NCBI RefSeq assembly: GCF_000209165.1
Contig: NC_009045.1
Coordinates: forward strand, 434,001 to 498,000
Direction: 5' to 3'
Length of the DNA stretch: 64,000 nt
Source: Scheffersomyces stipitis CBS 6054
Lineage: Eukaryota > Ascomycota > Pichiomycetes > Serinales > Debaryomycetaceae
The position numbers and the translations under genes were made by a program. The notes beneath the pieces are model-generated. The model did not search any database and was not told where the DNA came from. It worked only from the letters and a program-made list of their open reading frames with translations. Below, piece by piece: positions 1 through 10,649 of this stretch (positions are counted from its first letter, which is position 1; each line of letters starts with the position of its first letter).

Positions 1-210
1 TATGCTTTACCGTATTGGATAGCGTTTGCATATATCTAAGCAGGTTCACGCGGAAAAGTAGTTATCACCACTGATTTCAAAGCAGTAGATTACGCTATCG
101 ACTACTGTAAGGAATTGGGATTGATCCTTACTATCAAGGCCAGTAACAAGGTGATATGTCTTGAACTACAATCTAGGATCAACGAATACTTCTGGGACAG
201 CAACAAATGA
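1..210 (+). pseudogene. 3' fragment of an unidentified ORF, cut by the window edge
   Basis: Frame 1 reads through the window edge to a TGA at 208-210. It has one in-frame TAA at 37-39 and then 56 open codons with a coding-like composition (for example KVVITTDFKAVDYAIDYCKE). Either the reading frame is broken at the TAA, or 40-210 is the last exon of a gene that starts to the left; an AG lies right at the TAA. I do not recognise the family. The next kilobases are gene-poor, which fits decayed sequence. Confidence 0.3.
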
Positions 211-3200
211 ACCAATACTGTATTGGACCGATGTGTCAATATGCGCCAACGAAAATATGGGCGGCGGCAAAAGACAAGGACTGTAAGAACTATGCGGACT
301 GGGGCACGGTACAGGTTGGTGTGCTATTCTAATGAAAGAAAAGAACAACGGATATCAGTGTTGGGCCCATTGGGTTAATAATACATCAAATCTGCAGTTA
401 ACAGGTATGTAAATGAGGTGATGCGAGCCTCCCCTCTGCTGAAATCGCACTTAGTATAAGAATTCTACAGTTTCAGAAGCTGTCTCTTTAAATAAGTACT
501 TTCTGGCGATATTTCCTTGTTTGTAAATGGAGAATCCCAGACTACAGGGAAATTTACACCTATTCTGTGCTTTCATTTTGGGTAGACGATTTATCTAGTT
601 CTATTTTCAACATGTCAGGGTTATCTAAACCGTTGCCAAGCGTATTGAAAAAATTCTAAGGACATGTATCACTGTAATATGAGGTACATGTGTAATATCA
701 CCAGGAGGGATACATTTTGGGTATTCTCCAACCTTCTGTATGGATTAGACGAAGATTTATATGCTATGTAGTAGACACTTTGACATTAATCGTAATACAT
801 GCCATTTTGCGCAAAGTTCTTGTGTACATAACGAGATAGTGGTGAATTCTTCTTCTTCCTAGGAAATGAGAACTCCATTCTATATCCATGAAATGATCAT
901 TGAAATCGGGTGGTATGAAAAGTCTCCCTTCCTGATATGAATAAATTCCGAGGGTCGGTTTGAATTTTATTTTGGGTTTAGCTTAACCAATTCCGGCTCA
1001 AACTTATTTTTAAAAAAATGCACTGTATGCAGCGAGCTCATCTTGTAACAGGAATTGTTGCTGTTGCAATGCCAGTTCTGGAGCGCGATTGCGCACCTTC
1101 AAGACGCTGCAGCAATCCTGTATAACTATTGCATACTATGCTTTTTAAGAAGACTAAAATAAGTCATGGACAAAGCAAAAAATAACGTTTAGCAGCAGAT
1201 ATAGGGAACTGACATATGCAGCAAATTTAGCTGAATTGAAGGCGGCATTGAGCTTTTACAGTTTTGATAGTACAGTATCTTCTGTTCCAATGTCGCACCT
1301 GTATTACCAGGATGTCGTCAAGTATTCCTCACATTGTAAGTGATAACTTGGCCCTCTTCACTACAGTTTTGCGCTGAGGCAGACATTATATTCCTGGCAA
1401 ATATTCTTAATATTTTCACACTAAATGAACTAAGTACCGCTGAACATATCTACAAATTCGTACTATTCAATTTGCAGTCGTAGAGAAAGACTCGAAAACA
1501 AGTGCAGCAATTCGCCGAAAGATGATGAATTTTTATAGTAGAAGGTCAATTAGTTGAACTTCAAAAGAAAATAATTGCGTTTTGTAGGTCATTACCATGG
1601 TATGTTGAGCACCAAAGGTAAGAAGAAGGCGTCACCTAAGACAATCTCTAAAGATGGTATTTATGAGACTAAAGTTGTTTATCGAAAAAGGTCCGGAAAA
1701 GATTAGCCCATTGTTGAATAAAATATTGAATGCATTCTTGATTCTTAGTTCCGGTTGCTGTTAGAAAATGTTACATACATGTAGTGGAAAATTAACTAAC
1801 TTTATTATAAATAGTAGCTTGTAGGAAAATACTTGGGCCATAAGCTAAATCTTCGAGCTCAATCTCATTTATGTGCATCTACTGCTGGAAATATACTCAA
1901 TAAGTTTCCCATAGTTTAATTTGTTGAAATCTACTGGACCATTGTGAATTACAATAGTCCAATGGGTCTCGTAATAGTATGGATGTAAGCTGTATTTTCT
2001 GGCTACTGTTTCTCTTCTTCCTCACAAGAATCCATATCGCAGTTCCATCATCAGTTTCTTCTGTCTCAATTTCTTCGTCATTTGGCACGGATTAAAATCT
2101 ATTGCTAAGACTACCGAAGAACACATTAGGAAGTAGTCTCCAATTATAATCCATATTTATTTGCAATAATTTTGTCTTTATTTTTTATTTTCTTTTTAAA
2201 ATCACATAGTGACAGAAAGAAAGCCCTCACAGATCACCGCAAATAAAATGGCTCTTATAGTCCAATTATTTTTACTTTAGCGGCAAGTGAAAATATATCT
2301 TAACATATGTATTGAGTTGTATGTCTATTCGTGGTATAAAATTAAAGGCTGGATGGTTGGTACAATGTCTCTCTTAAAAATCGGCTTGAAATTTGGGGCC
2401 AAGTTTGAACCAATTCCGGGCCATACTATTAACAGTAACCAGACGGTTAGTACCAATTCCGGTCACTAGTGTGAATAAGAAAGTCACTGCATACGAATCT
2501 TGATCACCTCTTTTGTTACTTTTGTATGGAAGCTGCCCAAACTGAGTCATTACTAATCTCTCACGTGATCAAACCCCGTTTCAAAATTCACTTTCACAAG
2601 CGAAAATGTATCTAGACCCTGAAACGTGGTTTCTGTGACTAAGCTTTATGACCAGAATGCTTATGGTAACTGATTTCATATCCCGGATCCGAGTTCATTC
2701 TTTTCGATGAGTAACATCTTCCACAGAGTATATAAAGAGAGAAGATAGCAGAATCTGACAAACTTTTGTTCTTTGTCTTCAATAGCATTATATAAGAGAT
2801 CAAAATTGGGACTAAACCTATAAAGAGATTTCTAAGAGATTTAAACGAAAACGACGATTTATAAAAACCGCTAAGGAATACAACTAAAAGCAAAAATGAA
2901 GTTCGTGCTATACATGCTCTACTTTCTCAAGATTAATCTACTTCAGATCATAGTACACGGCCAGAGAAGCCACTCGATTACACTACAACACATAGACAGC
3001 TCGATTTTCGAGGCTACAAGATGTACTCCAGAAACAGAGGAATTTGCTGACAGAGCGTTTGTAGTCAATATCACCGATATTCCAGTGATATGATGGATTT
3101 GGCGATGACAATGGAATGTCTACAATGTAAAGGAAAAGGGAAAAGGTACAATAGCATAACATGCATAACAAAGTTTGGTTCGTGATAAAGGGCTGTCGTG

Positions 3201-3378
3201 ATACTGTCACTGCAATCCACTAGATAGTTATAATTATTAATTAGATATAGTTCAGAGATATAATGTAATAATGATTTCATTTTTGTATACTATCGTAGTC
3301 CTGTAACTGATTTTGTTACAATGAAGTTGTAATGATGACAGCTATCTAACGAGCCAGCAAATGTGTTTTTATACTAGA
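211..3378. other. gene-poor region, no confident gene
   Basis: Apart from the possible LTR at 359-612, only short ORFs of low coding quality occur (1897-2088, 2287-2469, 2639-2893, 2896-3093). The 11-mer ACCAATTCCGG occurs three times (986-996, 2409-2419, 2452-2462). A Cbf1-type CACGTG lies near 2563. The region looks like decayed sequence plus the 3' flank of the gene ending at 3379. Confidence 0.6.
359..612. mobile_element. possible solo LTR of a Ty1/copia-type retrotransposon
   Basis: The 254-bp segment begins TGTTGGGC and ends TTTCAACA, the TGTTG...CAACA termini typical of yeast copia-type LTRs. It contains a TATA-like TTTAAATA. No internal retroelement gene is adjacent, so it would be a solo LTR. 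I could not find a clean 5-bp target duplication: the left flank is ATCAG and the right flank TGTCA. Without a second copy to compare, this rests on termini and length only. Confidence 0.3.
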
Positions 3379-5087
3379 TTAGAACTGCAAGGGCTTCTGT
3401 ATATTCTGCACTCCAAAGGCATCGTAATATCCGAGCTTGGTCAAAGACACCAACTCGTTGGGCCACTTGTTGGCTCCAAGAATGGTATCTAATTCCTGAG
3501 TTGATGTCTTGCCTTCAAGAAGACATAATCTGAAAACAGCATCCACTTTCTTCTTTTCACGCTGGAGCTTTTCTGCGGCCCTTTCTCTCAATCCTCCAGC
3601 GGTGTTCGCAATATTCATGGCATTTTTCAACAAAGTCTTACAATTTTGTAGCAATACCTGCGAGTTCTTCTCGGCTGGCTCATACCCCGAAATCTGGCAT
3701 CGTTGAAGCTCTATATCTGCTCTGGCAATGATGACCTCACTGATCTGACCCACAAGAGCTCCTAATCCTAAGTCCACACCAGAGGGTGTCTTTTTCTTCT
3801 CTGCCAACAACTGACTTAGTATATCCTGAGCCTTTTTCAAGTTTCCCGACATCTGGGTCAATGACTTCCAGTACAACTCTTTAGATTGTAAAATTCCACT
3901 GGAATTGACATTGGCTAATGTAACATCATTGCGATCAAGCAAGCTCTGGATATTGTCAGCAGCCAGCATATACCTTTCTGGAGTGGCAGGAAGCTCTGCG
4001 TTATTCCAGACTTCAAACAATTGGTCAAAGTCGTTCGAGGTCAATCCAACTATATAGCTCTTTGCAACCTTCAATTCCAGGATCTGAACTTCAGAAATAT
4101 TGGCTACCATTTCATTTTTGTTGGCTGCGACTTCACTGAAGTTGTCTATAAGATCGCGCGCTATATTGTCACTTCTATCTAGAAGAGGCTGGATCAAGTT
4201 GGTTACTGCTGGAACTTGTGAATCGAAATCAGTTACATTCTCAAGAATAGCCTGTGCCAATTTGTAGCACGACAACACCGATTCCAATATATCTACAGGC
4301 TGAACTACCTCGTCACTCGTGTACTCCTCTTGCTTTGTTTCTTCATGAAGACCACCCTGTTGATAAAGTTCATTATTAGACTCCATAGCATTAACATCTA
4401 CTTCGTTCAACTCCTGTAAGAACTTCTGGAATTCTACCATTTGTAAGTCCAAAAGAGCCAAGAACAAGCTCTGTGCTCTCTGAGTGACCTCAAGCAATTG
4501 GTTGAAATCAGATTGGTCATTTTCCTGCTCGGCCTCTATAGCTTCAGTGTATACTAATGCTGTGTTGAAGAGCAAATCTGAAGGTATCGCTATATTGGAA
4601 GTTTTTGCTACGGTCATCGCTGTTTCGTGAGCAGTTATAATATGAGCCAAGTCTTGTAATACGGATCGCTTGTCGCCTGTCAAGGCTTCATCCACGTTCG
4701 TCAACTCGTATATTTCTACACCATCAGTCTTGATGTATTGGTTGTACACCAGGAAGAGCAATCTGGAAGAATTGTAGAAGGCATCAAGGTTTCTGCCTTG
4801 AGTTCCCAGTAACGAAATCGACTGCAAATAGCTGGTGTAAGCTTTCTGGTAAAATCGCAAGCTCTTGGACAAGTCGGATCCGAGCCACCTGTCTCCCGAC
4901 TCCTCGTCAATCGAGCCTTGTTCAAGGAAATCTTCAGCTGTGGTTGGTTCATTAGAAGAGTCTAGAGATTCTTCCTGTTTGCTGATGAGAGCCATGGCTC
5001 TTTTGCCCAATTTGGGGGCTTTTACTTCTGAAGAAGATGTTAGTATAATTCAAGAAAATTACAACTTTCACTGTACATACTTTTCAT
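3379..5087 (-). CDS. conserved fungal TPR-like helical protein, spliced
   Basis: Two-exon gene. Exon 1 is 5081-5087 (7 nt, ATG AAA A) and exon 2 is 3379-5027. The 53-nt intron has a GTATGT donor, a TACTAAC branch point (minus strand, 5039-5045) and a CAG acceptor. Splicing keeps the frame and gives the start MKKVKAPKLGKRAMAL, about 551 residues. An unspliced reading has no ATG before the internal Met of RAMAL, so the spliced start is preferred. The protein is almost wholly helical. An acidic N-terminus is followed by a DRWLGSDLSKSLRFYQKA segment that resembles a TPR-type repeat found in fungal proteins of unknown function. The middle (about residues 205-240) is acidic and low complexity. I see no catalytic motif; the role is unknown, perhaps scaffold or chaperone. 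It is divergent with the gene at 5395. Confidence 0.8.
5028..5080 (-). other. intron (53 nt) of the TPR-like gene
   Basis: On the minus strand it opens GTATGTACAG and contains TACTAAC at 5039-5045, 11-12 nt before the acceptor CAG. It is very short but complete. Phase: exon 1 supplies one base of the split codon. Confidence 0.85.
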
Positions 5088-5394
5088 GTCTATGACTGGC
5101 AATTGAGAATAAACAGAAGAGCAAGAGATTTGAATCCATCTCCACTTGGAATAAGCACTAATATTCCGTCGCACTTGCATATTATTTTATAGGATGCAAG
5201 TTAGATCAAAACTTTGTCTACGGTGCAGGAATATATCAAAACATATAAACACCTTCATTTTATAATTCGAGAATCATTTCTCTTTCTCTCCGGAGATTCA
5301 ATTCTCATCAAAAAAACAAGAAAAGGTTGATTGAATGTACCCAATATTTGATTTTTGATCTTTTATTTTTTCATTCGAAATTATACAATACTGG
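5088..5394. promoter_or_regulatory. shared divergent promoter region
   Basis: This 307-bp AT-rich gap lies between two genes reading outward (5087 minus and 5395 plus), so it must hold both promoters. I see T-rich tracts near 5340-5380 but no motif I can name with confidence. Confidence 0.5.
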
Positions 5395-7869
5395 ATGTCT
5401 ACTGTTAAAAGTCTAGAGGATTTACCCTCACTTAATCTGGATACGAGCTCGTATTCATTTGATACTCCAGTGAGGGTTCTACGAATTTACTCTCCCCAAG
5501 ATGCCACAGAAAGCAACTACTACCATATCTATGTCACAGACTATTCGGCGATAGGGCCCCCAACTTGGATGGCAGACGAAGTGGAACGCGTCAAAAGTCC
5601 CCACATTGCAGATACATCCATACTGCGCGAGTGGAAGTTTCTCATTGTCGCCAGCAGAACCCAATTGCAAACGCTTATAGAGGAGAAATTCAAGAAAACT
5701 CCGAAAGATGTCGTTTTGAAACAGTTGCCAGTTTTGGCCCAGGCTCGCTTTGTAGTTAAAAGACATGTAAATGGCATATACGGCTCATTAATATCCTTGG
5801 ATTTCAACACAGCAGGTATCATTGCTGGTTTAGAACTTAGAGAAGATAAAGGATATTATTATGCCTATGCTCGACTTTTCGCTCGTTTCAAGATTCTTGC
5901 TACTCAAAATCAAATTTATCTTGCTGAACAAGTATATAATTTCACAGCCAAGTTCGGCAAATTGCTTGATGAGATTCTTGAACCGACGAAGCAGAGAAAG
6001 AAGGGACGCCAGCACAAACTACCTGCAAACACATCTGAACAAAATGCAGTTATGAAACAAAAAGATAAAGAAAAGCAAAAGGACAATTCAGATGCCAACC
6101 ACAAGAGGCATAGTATCGCGAACAGAGATACGACAATTCAAATAAAAGTCAGCGTAGAAAACGACTACACCAAAAGTACAAAAAAAACTGTAAATATCAA
6201 CTCCAACAGTAACGAAACTAATGACACTACTAATACCGATATCAATAACGCTGCAGCTGTCAATACCATCAACGATACCGTCATTAATGATAGCAACTCA
6301 GCTGTCTCTGGAGACTCCGTAGATAAAGAACAAACTTCAGAAGCTCCAGATTCACAAGATATTCGTCAAGTCTCAGACAAATTCAAGGTTGATGCAGAAC
6401 CTTCAGTATCAGATAAAGCAGCAGATGTACGAATGGGGACATATCGAGGTGAGACACAACCACAAACTCCTATAGTTGGTAACAAGTTCTCAACTTCATC
6501 GCCTCGAAGTGAACAATTAGAGCATTCGTCGCCACTCAGAACGAAAGAATCACTGGAAAATTCCATTATAAGAGCCCAACAACAGATACCTTCGGCTTCA
6601 GCGAGTCTGGATGACCATTCACCCATTGCCCTACGTGCAGAATCACTTCTGTCATCGATTCAAGAGCAACGAAATGTAAATTCTTCGAAGGACAAGTTCA
6701 GTAAACAAGAAGACCATTCGCTTACCTCTGTAAAGAGACTAGCTTCACTATCATCTTCTCCTCTGAAGAAACAGCGTAAAACCGAGTCATTAGCACGTAC
6801 AGAATGGGCACCTGGAGGTCATCTGATTTTAAACTTGGATAATACTAAGTTTAAGAAGCTGCCACCGACCGGAGCTGATCTTCTTTTTCATAACCAAGAC
6901 GACGAGGACTCTCAGGCTCCATTATTTCCACCAACACAAGCCACGGCACCGAACTACCTAACCTTTGAAGCGATGCTTAACAAACAATCACAAATAGAGA
7001 TTGTAGAAGAAGAGAACGACTCCACTGCTTATCATAGCTTGCCCCCAGAAACTAAAAGCACTCAGTATGATACGTCTTCGTCAAACATGCCACCTCCGCC
7101 AAGTTCCCGAGTGATATTGCCGAATTCGAGCCAGCCTCCATTGGCACAAGGCTCTCTTCCTGTTCCCCAGACCCCCAAAGCATTACAGGGTGTCAAACGT
7201 CAATCCAGCTCTGTACCTAACCATCCCGATAATGTGCATAGTCAAATTTCAGAGAATGCAACGGTTGTATCACCAACATTAATGCCAAGTCAGCGTGCTG
7301 AAATAGAGATAGACATCGATATTTCTCCTCCTCCTACGCAGCCACGCCCTGAAGACAGTACTGGCAGTGCAGTAAGTTCCAGAGAGAGCCAGGACAAGGA
7401 TAGCATCGGAATTATAGGAAAAGCTCCTAGGACCTACATTTCAAAGACTATGTCCATTGCACAATTGTTAAAAGTACCATTGACGGTCGAGGAGATTTCT
7501 AAGAAACAGATCTATGAAGTACGAGGTGCTTTTATCAAAGGATTGCAACCATTCAGGCCATTCATAGTAAAACCTTTCAAAAGAACAATAAAAGTTGCCA
7601 ACTTCAACATCGTCTTAACCGATAGAAGCAGAGATCTAGTGGTCGAGTTCCACAACGAAATTGAAATCTGCCACTTTCTCGGAGTCGACGAAGTGGAAGA
7701 AGTCTACAATCATCTCTCGACTATAGAAGACGATATTATCAAGCTAGCTAAACTAGAACACCCTACCACCAACAATATCCGTCTTGTTAGAAAGACCAAA
7801 ACTGCACGAGATAATATGTTGTATCCATACTGGGCATGTCTCAGCACCTTGGAAGACCTCATAGCGTAG
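5395..7869 (+). CDS. large protein with candidate terminal OB-folds; possible Cdc13-like telomere protein
   Basis: 824 residues from a clear ATG. The layout is a folded N-terminal domain (about 1-205), a long polar Ser/Asn/Gln-rich linker (about 205-675) with basic KKQRK-type patches that could be nuclear signals, and a folded C-terminal domain (about 680-824). Both ends alternate beta strands and a helix in an OB-like pattern; examples are RVLRIYS, YHIYVTDY and RFVVKRHVNGIYGSLISLD at the N-end, and YEVRGAFIKG, FNIVLTD and LVVEFHNEIEICHFLG at the C-end. The C-terminal order (SIAQLLK, strand, strand, helix) resembles the last OB-fold of Cdc13, and the N-end could match its dimerisation OB1. 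This is fold-level resemblance only. The gene is real; the family assignment is a hypothesis. Other OB-fold or adaptor proteins remain possible. Confidence 0.85.
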   Translation: MSTVKSLEDLPSLNLDTSSYSFDTPVRVLRIYSPQDATESNYYHIYVTDYSAIGPPTWMADEVERVKSPHIADTSILREWKFLIVASRTQLQTLIEEKFKKTPKDVVLKQLPVLAQARFVVKRHVNGIYGSLISLDFNTAGIIAGLELREDKGYYYAYARLFARFKILATQNQIYLAEQVYNFTAKFGKLLDEILEPTKQRKKGRQHKLPANTSEQNAVMKQKDKEKQKDNSDANHKRHSIANRDTTIQIKVSVENDYTKSTKKTVNINSNSNETNDTTNTDINNAAAVNTINDTVINDSNSAVSGDSVDKEQTSEAPDSQDIRQVSDKFKVDAEPSVSDKAADVRMGTYRGETQPQTPIVGNKFSTSSPRSEQLEHSSPLRTKESLENSIIRAQQQIPSASASLDDHSPIALRAESLLSSIQEQRNVNSSKDKFSKQEDHSLTSVKRLASLSSSPLKKQRKTESLARTEWAPGGHLILNLDNTKFKKLPPTGADLLFHNQDDEDSQAPLFPPTQATAPNYLTFEAMLNKQSQIEIVEEENDSTAYHSLPPETKSTQYDTSSSNMPPPPSSRVILPNSSQPPLAQGSLPVPQTPKALQGVKRQSSSVPNHPDNVHSQISENATVVSPTLMPSQRAEIEIDIDISPPPTQPRPEDSTGSAVSSRESQDKDSIGIIGKAPRTYISKTMSIAQLLKVPLTVEEISKKQIYEVRGAFIKGLQPFRPFIVKPFKRTIKVANFNIVLTDRSRDLVVEFHNEIEICHFLGVDEVEEVYNHLSTIEDDIIKLAKLEHPTTNNIRLVRKTKTARDNMLYPYWACLSTLEDLIA

Positions 7870-8143
7870 TAGATATACTTACATTTTGTCCGTATCTCAC
7901 TTCTATGCGTCTGTACAATTTTAAATCTCTTTCATCATATGTATAGCATAGAACTACGACTGGAATCTGTTAAACGTGTAGAATTATTATATATATAAAC
8001 TATTTTTTCCCATTTAAACTGAATAACCTCTAACCAGATATTAACGATTAAAGATTGTAAAATACAAATAGAATGTTAAGAAGCCGGAAAGCGGTTAGGC
8101 CCATCCAACCACTTATATGATCATCAAAATGAGGAGGTCAAAT

Positions 8144-9094
8144 TTAAATATAACCAATTCTGTTGGCAACATCCAAAGCGTCGTGGTCAGCAGTCAATTT
8201 GATGTAAGCCTTCTTGGTACCGTTTGGTCTGATCAAAGTGTTGACGTACAAGACATCGACTTCGTATAATTCCTTGACTGCAGCCTTGATTTGGTTCTTG
8301 TTGGCCTTGATGTCAACTTGGAAAACCAAGATGTTACCGTCTTCAACCTTCTTCATGGCAGTTTCAGAGGCAATTGGTGAGACAATGATCTTGTAGGCAT
8401 CTAATCTGTTGTAGTGAGGAACGGACTTTCTGGCGTATTTTGGAGCTCTAGACAATTGTAAGGTCTTTGGCAATCTGAAGGTGGTAGAAGTTCTAACCTT
8501 TAAGGCCTTCTTACCGTTGGTACCCTTCAAAACAGCCTTCTTAGCAGCAGAAGCTTTAGTAGTAGCTATAAAGTTGTTAGTATAATGCACAATCTTGTAG
8601 TTCACCTGGTTCACGATGGATTATAGTCAACATATTTGAATGGCAGAGATTTTCTTCGATTATAATGGTGAAGTGTTTGCTGGAGTTATTCTCTAGTGTC
8701 CTGAAGACAACGAACAAAATACGAGATGCTTGATACTCTTTTCTTAAACTTAGTGATCTTGGAAATATCGTATAGCTTGAAAAATGAAACAGACTGAAAA
8801 ATGAAAAATTTGAAAATTCGAGAATCTCTAATACTAGTCACTTGTCATCAACTTCGTCTTTCTACATAGTTGGAAGTCTCTGACACTATACGATCATGTT
8901 GAACATCTCTACGAAGATTTTGTTGTTTAAAGTTGTCGTTCTGGATAATTTTTCAGTCTCTGGAAAGATTTTCAGGATTACCAGGATCATTCGATATGCC
9001 AAATTGCAAGATGATATATATCTAGGATGTCTTCATATTATCCTCGTGTCCACAATGGTGTGCTTTTCATTAATCGTAACATACATGGAGCCAT
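8144..9094 (-). CDS. RPL25: 60S ribosomal protein L25 (uL23), spliced
   Basis: Exon 1 is 9085-9094 (10 nt, ATGGCTCCAT) and exon 2 is 8144-8565. Joined, they give [14 protein letters not shown], closely matching the MAPS start of yeast Rpl25, and 143 residues in total. The body carries the uL23 signature: basic N-terminal tail, [19 protein letters not shown], then [16 protein letters not shown] sequence (here [12 protein letters not shown]), and the C-terminal [12 protein letters not shown]. uL23 binds 25S rRNA domain III at the tunnel exit and is the docking site for SRP and the nascent-chain complex. The intron position, right after the fourth codon, is as in Saccharomyces. Codon use is strongly biased, as expected for high expression. 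The promoter lies to the right (9095 onward) with Cbf1 and Tbf1 sites. Confidence 0.95.
8566..9084 (-). other. RPL25: intron (519 nt) of RPL25
   Basis: Donor GTATGT at 9084-9079, TACTAAC branch point at 8576-8582 and TATAG acceptor at 8566-8570 (minus strand). A 69-codon plus-strand ORF inside it (8896-9105) is best ignored. I saw no convincing snoRNA in the intron. Confidence 0.92.
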
Positions 9095-9345
9095 TATTAC
9101 TATAGTTGGTTAGTTCCTAGTATTACAACAAAGTTCTGGTAACACTAGATTTAAAAAAAACTTCAATAACCAACTTCGAATTGTTAGTACAGCCAAAACG
9201 AAAAATTTTCTGAATGGGGAATGTGCAGGAGCGAGCAGACACTCACGCTTAACTATGGCAGATAGTGGGTCCTCATAGTTAAGACAGACGTGGGCAAGAA
9301 TAAGTGTGCGCGAATTCAGAATCGTGCGGGAGGTTGAGCTAGAAG

Positions 9346-9353
9346 ATCACGTG
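9346..9353. promoter_or_regulatory. Cbf1-type site ATCACGTG upstream of RPL25
   Basis: ATCACGTG lies about 255 bp upstream of the RPL25 start and 15 bp from the Tbf1-like palindrome. In Candida albicans, Cbf1 and Tbf1 together drive ribosomal protein genes, so the pairing fits. Confidence 0.7.
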
Positions 9354-9367
9354 CCATAATTGAAATT

Positions 9368-9383
9368 AAGGGCTGTAGCCCTA
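9368..9383. promoter_or_regulatory. Tbf1-type inverted repeat upstream of RPL25
   Basis: AAGGGCTGTAGCCCTA contains a perfect 6+2+6 inverted repeat (AGGGCT GT AGCCCT, 9369-9382), matching the palindromic Tbf1 element described for ribosomal protein promoters of CTG-clade yeasts. Confidence 0.75.
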
Positions 9384-10004
9384 TTTTAACCTTGGCCATT
9401 ATTTCACTTCTGTTTGAAATGGCGATTGTATTCCGATTACCTAAGCCTGTGGTGGATAATGCTGCTATGGGCCAATGTTGCGGATCTAGATTGCCTGCAT
9501 TGCAGTTTGCAATCATTTGTATGGATTCGTATGGATTCGTCTATTGAATAGGTACTATGAATATTTGTAAGTATTGTTCTCTGGGGAGAACTTTCAAGAT
9601 GTGGAACATTTTGATTCTGAAATACTCTTCTTCATAAAACTAACGAGTCTTCAGCTGTCTAACCTGAAAGCTGCAAGGGAGCGAACTTCCCTGATTTATG
9701 AATCTTACACTAAGCTCGAGTAGCAAACCCAGGGACTCAAGAGTTTTTCAATCAATTATGATACTTCGTAAGGTTGTCTTATCCTCTATATTCTAGATGC
9801 TGCTGCACTCACTGCTTTAGTGAGCACAGATCAGCAGTTGACTATTTGGCACCTTCTTTTGCAATTCGTAGTTTGGTCTGAACCAAGTCATTAACACTCG
9901 ATTCTGCTCTGTACTATAGTACTTCTATAGTCTACACTCTCTACACCTCTTCACTATGCAATCGTATATATATACAGCGTTCGAACCTCTTCTATGTACA
10001 TGGC

Positions 10005-10649
10005 TCACAATCTTCTGAGCTTCTTAGGACGAGGACCACCGAACCGTAACTTGGTAGCGTCGCTGACTCTTACTATGTGTGGCTTGATATGCTGTCCTTC
10101 CTTTCCCATCAAGGCTGCCTGGAAGGCATCTCTTCCCTTTCCATAGTCGGTCATGATCAATTCGATCTTATCATTAGGTCCAAGCAAGTTCTTCTCTTCA
10201 ATGGTCTTGAACATCTTGGTAGCTACCTGGAAAGCGGCTTCGTATTCGGATCTCTGCGATTTTCTGAACCCCAACTGACCAGCGGTAATGTGGAGCTTTG
10301 TATGGTGGGGCAATTGCAAGTAGTATAACACTTTCTCGTTGTAGGACAAATGTTGGTTCTTTTCCAAAAAGTCCAAGTCTTCTACAACAGCCACCAAACT
10401 GGCCAACGTATTATGCTTGTGGAAAGTTCCGTACATCTTCCACATAACGACTTTCTCGTTCCTTTTCCCATCCCTCACCTTTGTAGGTTGAAGCTCTATG
10501 TTACTACTATTCTGTTGAATCTGAGAGCTCATGATTTGCACGGGCTTTGAAGAACTCATATATCTCATCGTAGAAACACCCATTCTGGACACGGGCTGCA
10601 CAGACTGAAAGCGAAAGGCTCCCGCCACCATTCTGCTAGCAGAAAACAT
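10005..10649 (-). CDS. MRPS18: mitochondrial small-subunit ribosomal protein uS11m
   Basis: 214 residues. The first 35 or so residues are rich in Arg/Ser and lack acids, a mitochondrial targeting presequence. The C-terminal half has the S11 pattern: repeated helical segment, TDYGKGRDAF, then KPHIVRVSDATKLRFGG and the basic tail RPKKLRRL, typical of uS11 at the platform of the small subunit, where it contacts the mRNA exit path. Length matches yeast Mrps18 (about 217). It ends 910 bp from RPL25, which is on the same strand but not co-transcribed in yeast. Confidence 0.9.
   Translation of the reverse strand: MFSASRMVAGAFRFQSVQPVSRMGVSTMRYMSSSKPVQIMSSQIQQNSSNIELQPTKVRDGKRNEKVVMWKMYGTFHKHNTLASLVAVVEDLDFLEKNQHLSYNEKVLYYLQLPHHTKLHITAGQLGFRKSQRSEYEAAFQVATKMFKTIEEKNLLGPNDKIELIMTDYGKGRDAFQAALMGKEGQHIKPHIVRVSDATKLRFGGPRPKKLRRL

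Larger units (their letters stand above)
9095..10004. other. intergenic: RPL25 promoter and MRPS18 3' flank
   Basis: 910 bp. The left half holds the RPL25 control elements. Near 9520-9540 TATGGATTCG is repeated twice in tandem. No gene is supported; the 66-codon ORF at 9316-9516 overlaps the promoter elements and has no start context. Confidence 0.6.

Noticed and set aside
2639..3093. Two back-to-back small ORFs (2639-2893 minus, 2896-3093 plus), the second with a signal-like start
   Set aside because: No recognisable family, short, and located in decayed sequence; the plus ORF stops after a weak segment.
8896..9105. 69-codon plus-strand ORF
   Set aside because: Mostly inside the RPL25 intron and over its first exon; the opposite-strand splice structure explains the region.
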